A stretch of 24,271 nt of DNA. It comes from Condylostoma magnum (lineage: Eukaryota; Ciliophora; Heterotrichea; Heterotrichida; Condylostomatidae). Location of the stretch: assembly GCA_920105805.1 (NCBI GenBank), contig CAKKTI010000052.1:57029-81299 (forward strand), given 5' to 3'. Positions 10,422 to 21,462 of the stretch are shown piece by piece. Numbering within the stretch: the first letter of the stretch is position 1; every line of letters begins with the position of its first letter. Below the pieces are notes generated by a model. It had not been told where the DNA came from, made no database searches, and saw only the letters and a list, made by a program, of their open reading frames with translations. A program made the translations under genes and the position numbers.

Positions 10422-10538
10422 TGGAAACACTGTATATAGTTGATTATTTTCGTATAAATACAGACCTTGTATAGCTCAAATAAGCTTCACAAAGTACTAC
10501 TAATGTTTATAAATAACCCTAATCAAATACACCAATAA

Positions 10539-11819
10539 ATGGAAGAACCACTGATACAAAAAGATCAAAGCAATTGCAAAACTTGAACAATTATTTTGAT
10601 TTCTACCTCCACAGCTTTGATAGTATCTATGAGTTACTCAGCAGTTTTCCCTTTCTTCCCAGGGATTGCCAAGACTAAAGGCACATCAGCCTTTTTTATT
10701 GGTTTTTGCTTTGCAATTTGTGGTTTTTCAGCAGCTTTAGCTGCTTAACTAGTTCAACATTTAACAAAATATATCTCCAGGAAATATCTATTTGCTATAT
10801 CTATCCTAATCTCTAGTTTTGGGACAACATTACTAGGCTTAGCATATTATACTGAATAGTAACTCATACTTAGAATTCTTTTTATCATCTTCTGTAGTAT
10901 AGCTAGACTATGCTAAGGATTTGGTAATGGGCTATGCTTTTCAATGATTTACAGCATTTATCTATCCAAGTATCCTTAGTTATATGTGAAAATAGTTGCA
11001 ATTGTTGAGACATATTTTAGTTTTGGTATTGTAATTGGACCCATCATAGGTTCAATTCTTTATGAAAATACTAATTATGTAATTTGTAATCTAATTTTAG
11101 CAGGAGTTACTATGTTGAGTGGAATAATAAGTTATGTTACTATAGGAAAAATTAATGAATCTCTGCCTAGTGAGAATAGTGTTAGTATTCTTTAATTGCT
11201 CAAATATCCTGAAGTTTTAAGCTGTATTATTGGGCCATTTTCATACTGCTTAATTTATGGAGGTATAAATCCAGTCATTTAATTATATTTATTGCCATTT
11301 GGATTTACTAATATATAAATAGGGACTACTATTGCGGGCTATTCAATGCTTTATTGTCTAGCTTGCCTTATAATAACTAACATTAAACCACATGCAGATT
11401 TAAGAGTACTAATTACAGTAGGGTATTCAATAAATTTTATTGCTTTATTACTTGCTGGACATCTTTCGTTCAATTATTTATCTGTCATTCTAATCGGATT
11501 ATCTCTCATTGGAATAGGTTTAGGAATTGTTGTTATTTACTCTTTATAATATATTCAAACTTATTTAGACTAGGTAGGATTGAAATAGGACAGTTAGTTA
11601 TCTGATGCACTCTCAGGATTAACTGTTTGCTCGTTTTGTTATGGAGAAATTGCAGGACCTTTGGTTTCTGGAGCTCTTCTAGAGTATTTTAGTCATCAAA
11701 CTACGTTTACTATTTTAGGGGGAATTATAGGAATATACTTAATTATATTTCCGTTTGCTTCAAGACTGATTAGAGTAGATTAATATTTTTAGGATTTACT
11801 AGTAGGAAATAATTTGTAA
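10539..11819 (+). CDS. Major facilitator superfamily transporter, SLC18B1-like
   Basis: Multi-pass transporter of about 426 aa, ATG at 10539-10541, with about 12 hydrophobic segments. The first segment ends YSAVFPFFPGIAKTKG, close to the PFFP-x-A-x-x-KG of SLC18B1/vesicular-amine-type MFS proteins. RLCQGFGNGLCFSMIYSI matches the helix-4 Arg-x-x-x-G-x-G motif. ETYFSFGIVIGPIIGSILYE matches the helix-5 antiporter motif G-x-x-x-GP-x-x-G. The second half repeats a GEIAGPLVSGALLE version. One TGA encodes Trp early in the protein. The natural family end lies near the last helix (about 11760). I end at TAA 11817-11819, but TAA at 11781 is as likely. No TGA occurs in this frame until 12765. Substrate unknown; SLC18B1 carries polyamines in animals. 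Confidence 0.85.
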
Positions 11820-12506
11820 AAGGTGTATTGTAAAAAAGTCTTTACTGATATTATGCTATATTTAAGGATTTATCTCTATTAAAATTATTATTGTATTCAT
11901 ATAATTGAATAAGCTAACCAATTACTTTAGGCTAATCATACCAGTAAGAAGAATTAATATTGCTATTGTATCTTTAAAGATAGCAAAATTCTATCCACAA
12001 TTAAAATGATTTAAGGGTTATTTATTAGCATATTATTTAAGCAAATTTATAAGGGTTTTACATAGCTTAGCGATTAGTAATATATATACTAGATAACACT
12101 ATTGTATCCTTTTTAGGGCTTACAATCATAAGCCATAGAATTAACTTTTAAATAATCTATTTTTTCTAATTTATAAACAATGTTTATAGTCCTTAAAAGC
12201 ATAGGGAAATTTATGATAATATTTTTAATCAAAATAAGAACCAAAAGTGTATTATAATTTATTAAGACTTTAGAGATTTAAACAATTTAATATTTTTATG
12301 CCCTTATATCTAGTAGAATATTGAATTTTTATATAATTTAGTACAAAGGCCTGCTAGTACAGAATACTAACTCTCTAACTATTCTATATATATTTTATAT
12401 TTGTAGTTAACAAATAAACTACTCTCCTATTAGCAATTCACTTTATATCAACTCTAAAAACCTATACAGTAGTTTATTAATATATATTATTATTCTAATT
12501 CACAAA
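11820..12506. other. AT-rich stretch, TGA-free in the MFS frame
   Basis: Strongly AT-rich. The MFS frame crosses it without a TGA, but the translation is Ile/Tyr/Leu/Gln/Asn-rich with no motif and looks like translated intergenic DNA. I see no other gene. TGA is uncommon here in every frame, so the openness is weak evidence of coding. Confidence 0.45.
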
Positions 12507-12767
12507 CAGTTATTGGATCTTCAAAATTAGGATGATGGAATAAAAAAAGCAATCCTAAGATCAAATGGTATACAGGATACTTTGGACTTCAATCTTCAAT
12601 TAAATCCAGGCAAATAAACCCTCCTTATTAGCTATTCTCAATATTAGGATGCTGTAAATCTTGCGAAAGGCATTTTACAATAGGTCTATCACAGGGATAA
12701 TTTGACAGTTAAACTTAAAATTTATAACGACTATTACTCCATTATCCTGCATTCGGCTGAATTTTGA
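12507..12767 (+). CDS. Coding-like 3' end of an unidentified gene, start unresolved
   Basis: Less AT-rich than the preceding 700 bp and protein-like in frame (IKKAILRSNGIQDTLDF, NPGKQTLLISYSQ, VKLKIYNDYYSIIL). It ends at TGA 12765-12767, 56 bp from the TGA of the convergent carboxypeptidase, a spacing like that of other gene ends here. No in-frame ATG lies nearby; the nearest are at 12213 and 12180 in AT-rich DNA. It shares the frame of the MFS gene, so it could be a C-terminal extension of that protein, a separate small gene with a short 5' intron, or chance. No family recognised. Confidence 0.3.
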
Positions 12768-12823
12768 AACTTAAGACAGTCTCATGCTCTTCATTAACAA
12801 TTCTAAACTAAGCTACTTAATTA

Positions 12824-15067
12824 TCAGAAAGTTATACAATATTTTACCTTAGCCTCAGCAATTCTTACTATCTGAAAATAGACATTTTACAATAATTTTT
12901 TACTAAAGTATTTATTCCCTGATGGTGAGCAGAAACGTTATTAAGGCTTTAGATTAATGAATTATGCTCTTCTTTAACCTCTCATTTACTCAAAAGTGTA
13001 TCTTTTGTCTGTTATATACTACTTTTGTTTTATTTAGCGGAAAGAAAACTCATATGGCCTTACACTGTCGTTGATAGGCGAATGATATCTCTATTAACTT
13101 TTATTATTTCTCTAATGTGACAAATTATGCTATGATTTTATTTAAGGGATTAGGGATTTTCTCTTGTAAGGCAATTTTCCCTAATCATTTTTTCGCAGGT
13201 TTTGTATATTACTTTATTATTTATTGTGCGTGGATTATTATTATCTTATTTAACCTCTTTAGTTCTTTCTTACCTAGATACAGTTGTCTTATGAAATAAC
13301 AGCTAAAATTTGTTAAATTACTTCTTTCTTATCAGGTTCTTCTAGTTCCCCGTCAGAAGGATCACTATCGGATCCGTCTGACTCACTATCGTTTTCCTCA
13401 ATACTATAATTCATGTACTTTTACATCTATTTACAAACTATACTAGATTTAAATCGCTTTCTATTTCTTATCTTTGTCCTAATCCTTTGCATTTATTCCT
13501 CTATATCTAATAAACTTATATACTTCTAAATACTAGTAATAATAGCTTCACCCAGGCCAACTAAAAGATATTCAGTAAAGGCTACAGTTTGTCTTTCATT
13601 GGTCAAATAACCGAATAAAGATGTCTCTAATGTATAGCTCTTAGCTACTTTGAATTCTTTATTAAGTACCAGTCTGGCTGCTTTCCGCTTTGAAAAATCA
13701 TTTCTAAAGCTGCAAGATGGATATCTGAACATATCAGTGGCTTCACCTATAATCTTGGGTAGAATTCGTATTTAAAGGTACTCTTTCGTATGTAAAGGGT
13801 AGTAAGGCCCGTATACAAAAACCCCTTTTTTTCTACTATGCCCATGTAGATCTAAATAAGCAAAAATAGGCTTATTTTCCTGCAAAACTTACTTTAATTT
13901 AAAAATAACTGGATTTAACTTAGGATCAGGGTCTATAAAGGATCTGTTTAAGTCAATTCCAGCTAAAGAAGTGCGATAGTTTCCCATTATAACTCCGTCA
14001 ATATTAAGCATAGGTATAATTTTGAATATTGTACGCTTTCTTAAAGACTGTGCTTACTCAGATTATCCTAGTAGTTGATTTAAAAGGCCTTCGAGTACAT
14101 AAGATGCATGAGTCTCTCCTGGATGGACTCTGGAGGTAATGAATATTACATCCTTTTGATTATGTGCAGTATGATCTGTTATAGTCAATAAAGGAACACT
14201 AATTCCGCTTATAGTATTGGAAAAGTATTCTTACTTTATATATCTAGGATAGTGCTACGTAATCTAACTGAGATAAGATATAAGCCTTGAATAAGTATAA
14301 GGAATTGCATAAGCAAAGAAAACCTTGCTATATTCAACTTTTAACTGAAAGTTAAAAGTGAGTTGATAATACCTTTTATTATATTATCGTTATGATGTTA
14401 ATTTACTCACAGTGTATTAAACATTTTACCCAATCCTATGCCAACCTAAGTCTTAGTTTGAGTCAATGAACACTACTGGTTTCATTCCTTTAGAATACAA
14501 GCTATCTTTCTTAGTGAAATTCAGTACATTAAACCTTACATCACAATCTTAATTGATATTCTATATACTGAAATAAAATCACTACTGATGTCCTCTTGTA
14601 TTACTATCAGTTCTCATATACAGATCATACTCGAATTGCCTCACTCATACAGCTTTATCCAAATTCCCACTTTCAAAGCAAGAGTCAAAATGCAAAAAAT
14701 TATCCTCAGATTTCCTAACACCCTGAAACTCTCTAACATCAGTAATATCACTAGCATATTTTCCTAAAGCTTAATATAACAACAACTTGTTTTTTTATAT
14801 CGGAGCCTTATACCCTCCTTAACTTCCAAAACACTCATGCATTATAAGCGAATCTTTTGGTCTAAATCCTTAGTATACGATATACTCATAGTCTCCCATT
14901 GCTAATTCTTAAAAATCGAATCGAAGGGGAATAGGAACTGCGGATTTTGGCAATTTCGGCCTTCATCCTAATAACATATCAGGCTCCAGTGAGTAAACCT
15001 TATCCACCAACGGCACTTAATTAGGGGAGTTATCTTTGGCCTTTAGACTTCTAACTGAGTTATACAT
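12824..15067 (-). CDS. Cytosolic metallocarboxypeptidase (M14, CCP/Nna1 family), tubulin deglutamylase type
   Basis: CCP enzymes trim polyglutamate or C-terminal residues from tubulin in cilia and cytoplasm. The N-terminal beta domain of the family is present (GHQQWFYFSIQN, the usual WFYF motif). The zinc site is HPGETHAS (H315, E318) plus the later His of [10 protein letters not shown]. Substrate-binding [13 protein letters not shown] and GIDLNRSF are intact, and the catalytic Glu is E481 in [11 protein letters not shown]. After the enzyme domain comes an acidic Ser/Asp/Glu patch (13320-13420). In-frame TAA codons follow from 13289, then a Gln/Asn/Lys/Arg-rich tail to TGA 12824-12826. If the first TAA stops, the protein ends at 13289 instead. 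Start: ATG 15065-15067, which leaves 3 bp to the divergent IQ gene; a later ATG at 14975-14977 (MLLGWRP) is a good alternative. Confidence 0.9.
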
Positions 15068-15070
15068 AAA

Positions 15071-16048
15071 ATGTCAATGCTTCCGAAAATGTTCCAGTCT
15101 AAATTTCGCTCTTTTAGATAAAGAAGAACCCCAGAGCCTATTGTATATACTGAAAGACTCCCTAGCTTTAATATGTCCGCATCACCTAACCGATCTAATC
15201 TGCAATTTGATAGAAGCGTTAAGTTACTATATGCTAATTATCCAGTAAGAGATTATGGACTGGGATCATTAAGAAGAAAATAAATAAGGGATTATTAGGA
15301 TGAAATTAGAAGGGTAAGCAAAAGGAGGAGGTTTGATGATATAAGGTAGGAAATGAAGGAAAGGTATAAGTATGCGTTCAAGTTGTAAAAGTAGTATAAT
15401 GTTAGGTATAGTTAATAGGAGTTGAAAAGTTGTGGTATAATTGATCTTGAATCAAAGGCTTTGAAGATATAGAAAATAAGAGATTCGAAAAGGGCTGCTT
15501 ATGTTATTTAGTGATATTGGAAAATGTATAGAGTTAAAAAGAGTATTAGAGAGTAGTAGAGGAAGCAACATATGGCTGCTTATAGGATATAAAGGAGATG
15601 AAAGGCATATTATTTGTAGACTATAATACCATAAAGAAAGTATAAGAGTATATTAAGCATATAAGCTTGGATTAGATCTCTGCTTAATAAAGAAATTTTA
15701 TAAGAAATACAAAGAATTGAGCATATGTAAGAAGCATTTAAATTTTTCGAAAAGATTAAAAGGGAGAATGAAGAAAAAGCAGCTAGAGTTATTTTACGTA
15801 ATTGAAGAATATACAAAAAGTAAAAGGAAAAAATGATTTAAGGTTAAATTATGAAAAGAGCTTTAGGATCTGCTTTTAAAAGGACTTCTATAAGATAAAA
15901 GGATAAAACTTAAAAACGGTAGACCACTAGGCCGAGAAGGGGTACAACCATAAGAAACACAATGATAAGGTAACGTAAATCTACATATTTTTCAGAGTGT
16001 TAAATACTTAGTTATATTATTCTTTACTTAATCACTTAATTGCTATGA
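15071..16048 (+). CDS. IQ-motif protein, basic, possibly ciliary or cytoskeletal
   Basis: 325 aa from the ATG at 15071-15073 (other in-frame ATGs at 15077 and 15089). The N-terminal 100 residues are Ser/Arg/Pro-rich and unstructured. From about residue 140 there are at least four IQ-like calmodulin-binding segments: AAYVIQWYWKMYRVKKS, AAYRIQRRWKAYY, ILSIQAWIRSLL and AARVILRNWRIYKKQ. The key Trp codons of three of them are TGA. A charged helix (EAFKFFEKIKRENEEKAA) precedes the last motif, and the C-terminus is Arg/Lys/Thr-rich. It ends at TGA 16046-16048, with a possible earlier TAA at 16001. IQ proteins bind calmodulin or centrin; ciliates use many in the cortex and axoneme, but the role here is inference. 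It is head-to-head with the carboxypeptidase gene. Confidence 0.8.
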
Positions 16049-16184
16049 TATCAAATTAAATCTTTTGCTTAAATAGATAAAAGTTAGTTCTAAATTAAAT
16101 AATTCTAATCCTTAATAGTATTTATCATACCAATTATGACTCTAAATCGCAGTTTGATATAAATACAAAAGTTGCAATATAAAA

Positions 16185-19100
16185 ATGATTACAAGAGCTA
16201 GAGCAAATAATCCGAATTTCAAATTTCTTAAAAAGATTAAAAGCCTAAACTACTCAAAAGCCTTTTTCTACAGATTTTAATAAATAATAAAGCATGATCC
16301 AGTTGCTTATGTTTAAGAATTAATAAAATACATAATCGACATCGAGAATAACAAAAAAATAGGAATATCATTAGAATTGGCCCTAGCTAACCTCTCAATG
16401 CTTATTTTTTCATAATCTATTAATCAAATATCATAATAACTTCTATAAGGTTTAAACTTATCAAGGGATGAATGATATCAACATAGAATGAACTTCTAGG
16501 AAATGAACTAAACAAGGTTTACTAAAGAAATAGTGGAATTATCCTTAAGTTACTTATTAGACCCATAATCATGTATAGCTAGAGTTATGTACTATGTTCT
16601 TTATTTACCGCCCGTTATATCTAGCTTTTAGGACCTGTAAAGGTAAAACTATACTTTATAAAGCATTCGCTAAGTTTTTCCTTAAATGCTGAATTAAAAT
16701 CAAGGATTAGCTGTTAATCACCTTAGTAGAAACCCCATTTTCTGTACGTTTGAGTCCGGTGAGTTTACAACTTTTTGGCTAGCTATAAATAATATAATTG
16801 AGCATTTCTAAGAAGTTCCTACAAGGCTTATAGATGGAATACGGTCTAAACTATAAGCTTTCTCTAATAAGATTTACTAAGGAAAATTTTATTAAGTGAG
16901 CAATGCTGCTCAGGCGTCTTTTTTTATTATTGAAACTTTAATTTCTAGATGTTAATTACAAGATCCGAGAGTTTTAGAGGTTTTATTGCAAGATTTAGTT
17001 ATTTTTAGACATCTTCCTAACCCTGTTGGATAGACTGCTAATAATTGTATTTAAGTAGTATTAGATGAACTAAAAGTTCCTGGATATAACCTCAGGCAAA
17101 GAATACGTTAAGAATGGCCATAAATAGATTTAATGATGTTATTTTAAAGAGGAGAAGAAGTAGATTCTCTTCAAGATTGTGATGTTCTTATTTTCACAGG
17201 TCATCAAAATGATCTAGAAAGTAGTTTACTTCATAAAGTTGCAGATTACAATAGAGCTACAAATCGTCAAATTTTGACAAAACTACTAAATGAATACAAG
17301 ATACAAAATGTGTATGATCTAGATGCCATTTTAGCCCATGCTAATAGAATTTTATGCATATTATAAATATTTACCCAATACGCTAACATTTCTACTAAAG
17401 ATGTATCATTTCTAGCAGAAACCTCCGTGGAAAATGTTTTTATAATATACTAAAAACTGATAGACATGCTGGAAAATTTATACACAAGTTTCCCTCATCC
17501 TACTTTTGAATAGGACGTTAGATCTGTCATTTCAGATCTAAGAAAAATTTAATCAGATAACTCGAATCTGCTTACTGCTGTTCTTTTCTCATATCTCACA
17601 TCAAAACAAAACTATTTTCCTTAAAGACCTCCATATAAATTTTACTTAAGTGAGGCTGATTCAGCCTAATTCAACTAAGAAACTTAATTAGAAGATTAAG
17701 AATCTAAAAGAGATTTATTACCAAAGGGAATTGAGTTTAATGATAATATATAATACTTGATTAATTAAGTACTTATTCGAGCTAATGACTCACAAAGCCC
17801 TTACTATATGTCCTCTATAAATATAGTAGTAGCAGGTAATAATTAACTAATACACAACTTTTTCAAGCAGTATATTGAGCAATTATTAGATGATTATGAA
17901 TTAGTCGAGGAAATCGATATAAGATTATTTGTTATACCAGGATATGGAGCTAGCAACAATATCTCTAACTACATATCTCTTAAAGATCCTTGGTACAATA
18001 GACACATATACACACCTTTTGCTAAACAGCCCTGGCTGCCTAGATTAACTAATCAAGAAAATCAGAATATAGCGAATAATCAGATGTTTGGAGGAAAAGT
18101 AACTGAAGTTGAGGACTCCACTGAAATTTTATAAGTAGAACTATACCATAACCTACTCAATCGCTATGTATAAGATGCAAAGTAACTGTGTTTTATCAAC
18201 ATCTACGAAGTTTTATGCTGAAGAGATTAACCGATGTCTGAAAATTAATAGCCTGATTCAGTAATTCCCTTTACAATGCATTTAGAGGTTGGATTTAATG
18301 CAGAAGCTATGAAATTTAAAAGCGAGTACTCTCTTTCTACAAGTATTATAGACATTTTACGATATAAGAAGTTTAAATATGATCCTATATAAGCTATAAT
18401 TCAAGTTAATATGATGGACTTATACGGAAATGAGTATAAGGCATCTGAAGAGATTTCGCAGCCTATTTAATAGTTGGTTGTCTCAAATTTTCCTAGAGAA
18501 CACGATTTTACCACTCCTCCCATACCCAATGCCGAGTGGCTAGAACTAAGCTTTATTGACCCCTCTGCCTCCCAGTACATCGAGCAATTCGAGAAGAAGA
18601 ATCAGGGTAAAAGCAAATTACCATAAGAAGATATAAACCTAGAAATATAATCAAAGTACACAAATGTACATATATCTCAGTGTTTTGTATAGAGTGAAAA
18701 TAAGCCTATGGGGTTAATTATAGACGATGTTTTTTACGGAGATTTCAAAGCATTCAAGGTAAAGCCATTATATCAATCAGATAACACGCAGATGAAAATT
18801 CCAATCAGCACTTTTCTTGAGATAGTTTAAAATAAAATGCAATCAAAATGACTTGGATTCGGGAGTATTTTTGTTTATTGTATAGGAAACATTGTTATAG
18901 TACTGCCGAATTGTAAAAAAAGGAAACATTAGGATCAAACGCCTAATATAAGTGTAGTTAATAATACATTTAAAAAGAAAAAACCTAATTTAACTATAGA
19001 AATTCCAGAGCCTCAGGATGTAATGTCAATTCCAGTACTTAAATACGACTCAAACACAATTTTTGTGAAAGAACATTTTAAAAATAACTGTTTTCCTTTG

Positions 19101-19271
19101 TTTATATGAGGAAAATCTGAATTCTGAAAAAAATAATTTAAACTGAATATAGAAATCTTAACATTATTACTAGCTTTCTTAATTTTGCAGATTTTATATT
19201 TCTAAATACAAGATCAATTTATAGGGCTCTAGGTGATAATTTCTCTGGTACCCGGACTAATATGCTAATGA
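16185..19271 (+). CDS. PACS-like (phosphofurin acidic cluster sorting) protein with extra N- and C-terminal parts
   Basis: One uninterrupted frame of 1028 aa, ATG 16185-16187, ending TAA-TGA (19266-19271), with five internal TGA read as Trp. Residues of about 540-640 match the conserved PACS C-terminal region: INIVVAGNNQLIHNFF, then RLFVIPGYGASNNISNYIS, then DPWYNRHIYTPF (PACS: FLVIPLGSHPVARYLGS, then a Trp-Arg segment). Near residue 845, GLIIDDVFYGDFKAFKV resembles PACS LIDGVECSDVKFFQL. Near residue 970, CFPLFIWGKSEF resembles the PACS terminus FPICIFGHSKATF. PACS proteins sort membrane cargo between Golgi, endosome and mitochondria contacts. Two parts are unusual: a helical, possibly HEAT-like N-terminal 300 residues, and a hydrophobic segment (LTLLLAFLILQILYF) after the point where PACS proteins end, suggesting a tail anchor. 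Assignment is by motif memory, so moderate. Confidence 0.7.
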
Positions 19272-19563
19272 ATTTTCCCACTGTTAATAAGTGATCCGAA
19301 ATACGGTTCAAAACTATGCTTAATATGATACATTTTTCTAACCTGCATAGTCCACTCAACAATTTTAATATTATGCATCTTACTTATAATAACAAATTAA
19401 GAACAAGAAAACTAAATATTTCTGCAAGAAATCTACTACACATTAGGCTTAGAAATTTTCATCTTACAGCCAACTTTCACATTTTTAAAAGCCTTTATCT
19501 CAAGGTACTCAACGTAACAAATAAATTAGTTAAAATGATATCAATTTCTTCAACAATAAAAAA
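19272..19563. other. Intergenic gap with an uninterpreted open frame
   Basis: Gap between the PACS-like and GH5 genes, same strand. A plus frame is open from 19316 to 19582 with hardly any stop-like codon, but the translation (Asn/Leu/His-rich) shows no family and overlaps the start of the GH5 gene in another frame. Minus frames are also open. I do not call a gene. Confidence 0.4.
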
Positions 19564-21462
19564 ATGTGGCTATCTGTTTTAGCAGTTGTCTCTTCCTTCA
19601 AAATCAACCCGGAAACGCGAATGTTTGAGGATAAATACGGCCGTACTACGGTTTTCCACGGCACTAACGTTGTGGTAAAAGTGCCTCCGTATGAACCAAT
19701 CACTGACCATTTCGACTACGACATGTCTATATGCGATGAGGATATCGACTATATGCATAAATGGGGCCTTAATTTTGTACGGCTGGGAGTAATGTGGGAG
19801 GCGGTAGAGCGGAGTCCGGGCTAGTATAACTCAACTTACTTATCCAACATGAATAATCTAGCAAATAAACTAGGAGAATCTGGAATTTATTCTATTGTGG
19901 ATGCGCATTAAGACGTGTTTGCTAGAAGACTATGTGGGGAAGGAGTTCCAGACTTCTATGCTGAAAACTTAGACTAGTCATGTGATTATAATATCGTAAG
20001 CACTGTTATTGAAAAGCTAGGATTCTGTACACCCTTGAGTACTTATGGGTTTGAGTATGATTCTAATGGGGATCCTTTGATAAAGGACTGTGTTAAGCAT
20101 ATGTTTGCTAAGTATTACGCATCACCTGAGGCAGCCTCGGCATTTGCCAGGATTTATGAGAATACTGATGGGATGAAGGATAAGTTTATAGCATATTGGA
20201 ACAGAACTGTATCGGAGTTTGTGGATAATGAGTACGTGTTGGGGTATGACCCGATAAATGAGCCCTTATCTGCTAATATGTACAAGGATATTAATCTGTT
20301 GTTGCCAGGGAAAAATGACTACAAGAACCTCCAGCCGCTGTACTAGAAATATAACGAGGAGATTAGAAAAATAGACAATAAAAAGACTATTTTCTTCGAG
20401 CCTGTCTAATCCGATCTGCTTCCTATACTAGGAGGCATTATTTTTGATACTGGGTTCACTGAGACTCCCGGAGGTAAGGACTACGATAATAGACAGATGC
20501 TTAATGACCATACTTACTGCTGCCAGGCCTCCCCTAGTATGTGCAGTGCGACTGGAGAGCCACCGTTATCAGCTAAATCTACCTGTGAGAAGTTCCATAA
20601 GGATAAAATTGATGTTAGGGTTCAAAACGCTAAAGATTTAGGAGTAGGGCTATTCATTACTGAGTTTGGAGCATGTGCTAATACCAAGGCTTGCGTTATG
20701 GAGATTAATGCAGCTTTAGATGCTATAGATGCACATATGTTATCATGGGGGTACTGGTAGTATAAAGGATTTAAGGATTTTACTACTAGTGGCTTTGATT
20801 ACTCTGAAGGTCTGTTTAATCCTGATGGAACTCCCTAGGATCTAAAAATAGCTGCTCTTACTAGGACATATGTACAGGCTTATCAAGGAGTTCCTAGTAT
20901 GGTTATGTTTGATAGCTAAAACGCTGCATTTACTACCAGGTTCAGTATCAAGCAAGGTGTTAAGGCCCCTACTGTTTTGTACTACAATAAAGATATACAT
21001 TATGTAAGTGGAATTGATATAACGACTTACAGCAAAGATGCAAAGAAACCTTTACTTACTCTTACGGAGGGTAATTATTTAGAGATGTTGTACTAAGCAG
21101 AGGAGGCTGATGTAGTAGTTTTAGTCACTCCGAAAGAAATTGGAGCATGTTATCAAACTGGAAGTATTAGTATTGAGACAGAAGAAAGTTATTATGCCTC
21201 AGGAAATGTTTAACATTTTGATTAAATTCCCTATACTAGTTTTTATAATGAAGCAGAGGAAAAATTAACTTTAATTGCCAAAAGTGGAACAGTTATTTGT
21301 GAAATCGAACAGTTTGGGGTTTGTAGAGTTGAGGCTTGGGATTTAGTTAAGAGCTAAGCTTTTGTTGGAGCAAAGGAAGTTCAGTTGCCTGCTCTCCATA
21401 ATCATAGAGTTACTATTAGAAGTTAGGTTAATTAGTGTTGTGTGTAATTGGTTAATGGATGA
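19564..21462 (+). CDS. Endoglycoceramidase-type glycoside hydrolase family 5, secreted
   Basis: Cleaves the bond between oligosaccharide and ceramide in glycosphingolipids (family knowledge). It has 632 aa from ATG 19564-19566, starting with a short signal peptide (MWLSVLAVVSS). The barrel begins FEDKYGRTTVFHGTNVVVK, then WGLNFVRLGVMWEAVE, then VDAHQDVFARRLCGEGVPDF, all endoglycoceramidase hallmarks; in-frame TAA gives the invariant Gln of AHQD. The acid/base is E233 in DPINEP and the nucleophile is E367 in ITEFGA. The HAMLSWGYWQYKGF strand closes the barrel. From about residue 420 a beta-rich C-terminal domain follows. It ends at TGA 21460-21462; TAG at 21424, where the DNA turns AT-rich, is an earlier possible stop. 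Codons are more GC-rich in the barrel than in neighbours. Likely lysosomal or secreted digestion of food lipids (inference). Confidence 0.93.

Noticed and set aside
13168-13200. GTAAG...TTTTTTCGCAG, an intron-like 33-nt plus-strand stretch
   Set aside because: It is on the strand opposite the carboxypeptidase tail, and no plus-strand gene is supported there.
12768-13312. Plus-strand frame continuing past TGA 12765 (Tyr/Leu/Phe-rich, TGA as Trp) that looks like a multi-pass membrane protein
   Set aside because: It lies antisense to the carboxypeptidase tail, needs three TGA as Trp and runs on into the antisense of the enzyme domain. The hydrophobic look is what the complement of Gln/Asn/Lys codons gives.
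15610-15816. Minus-strand 68-codon ORF
   Set aside because: Antisense to the IQ motifs; hydrophobic only because Lys/Arg/Gln codons are being read backwards.
16600-16620. Short match to the universal SSU rRNA segment near the 3' end (ACCGCCCGT)
   Set aside because: Only about nine bases agree, flanking rRNA sequence is absent, and the stretch is inside the continuous PACS-like frame (Leu-Pro-Pro-Val).
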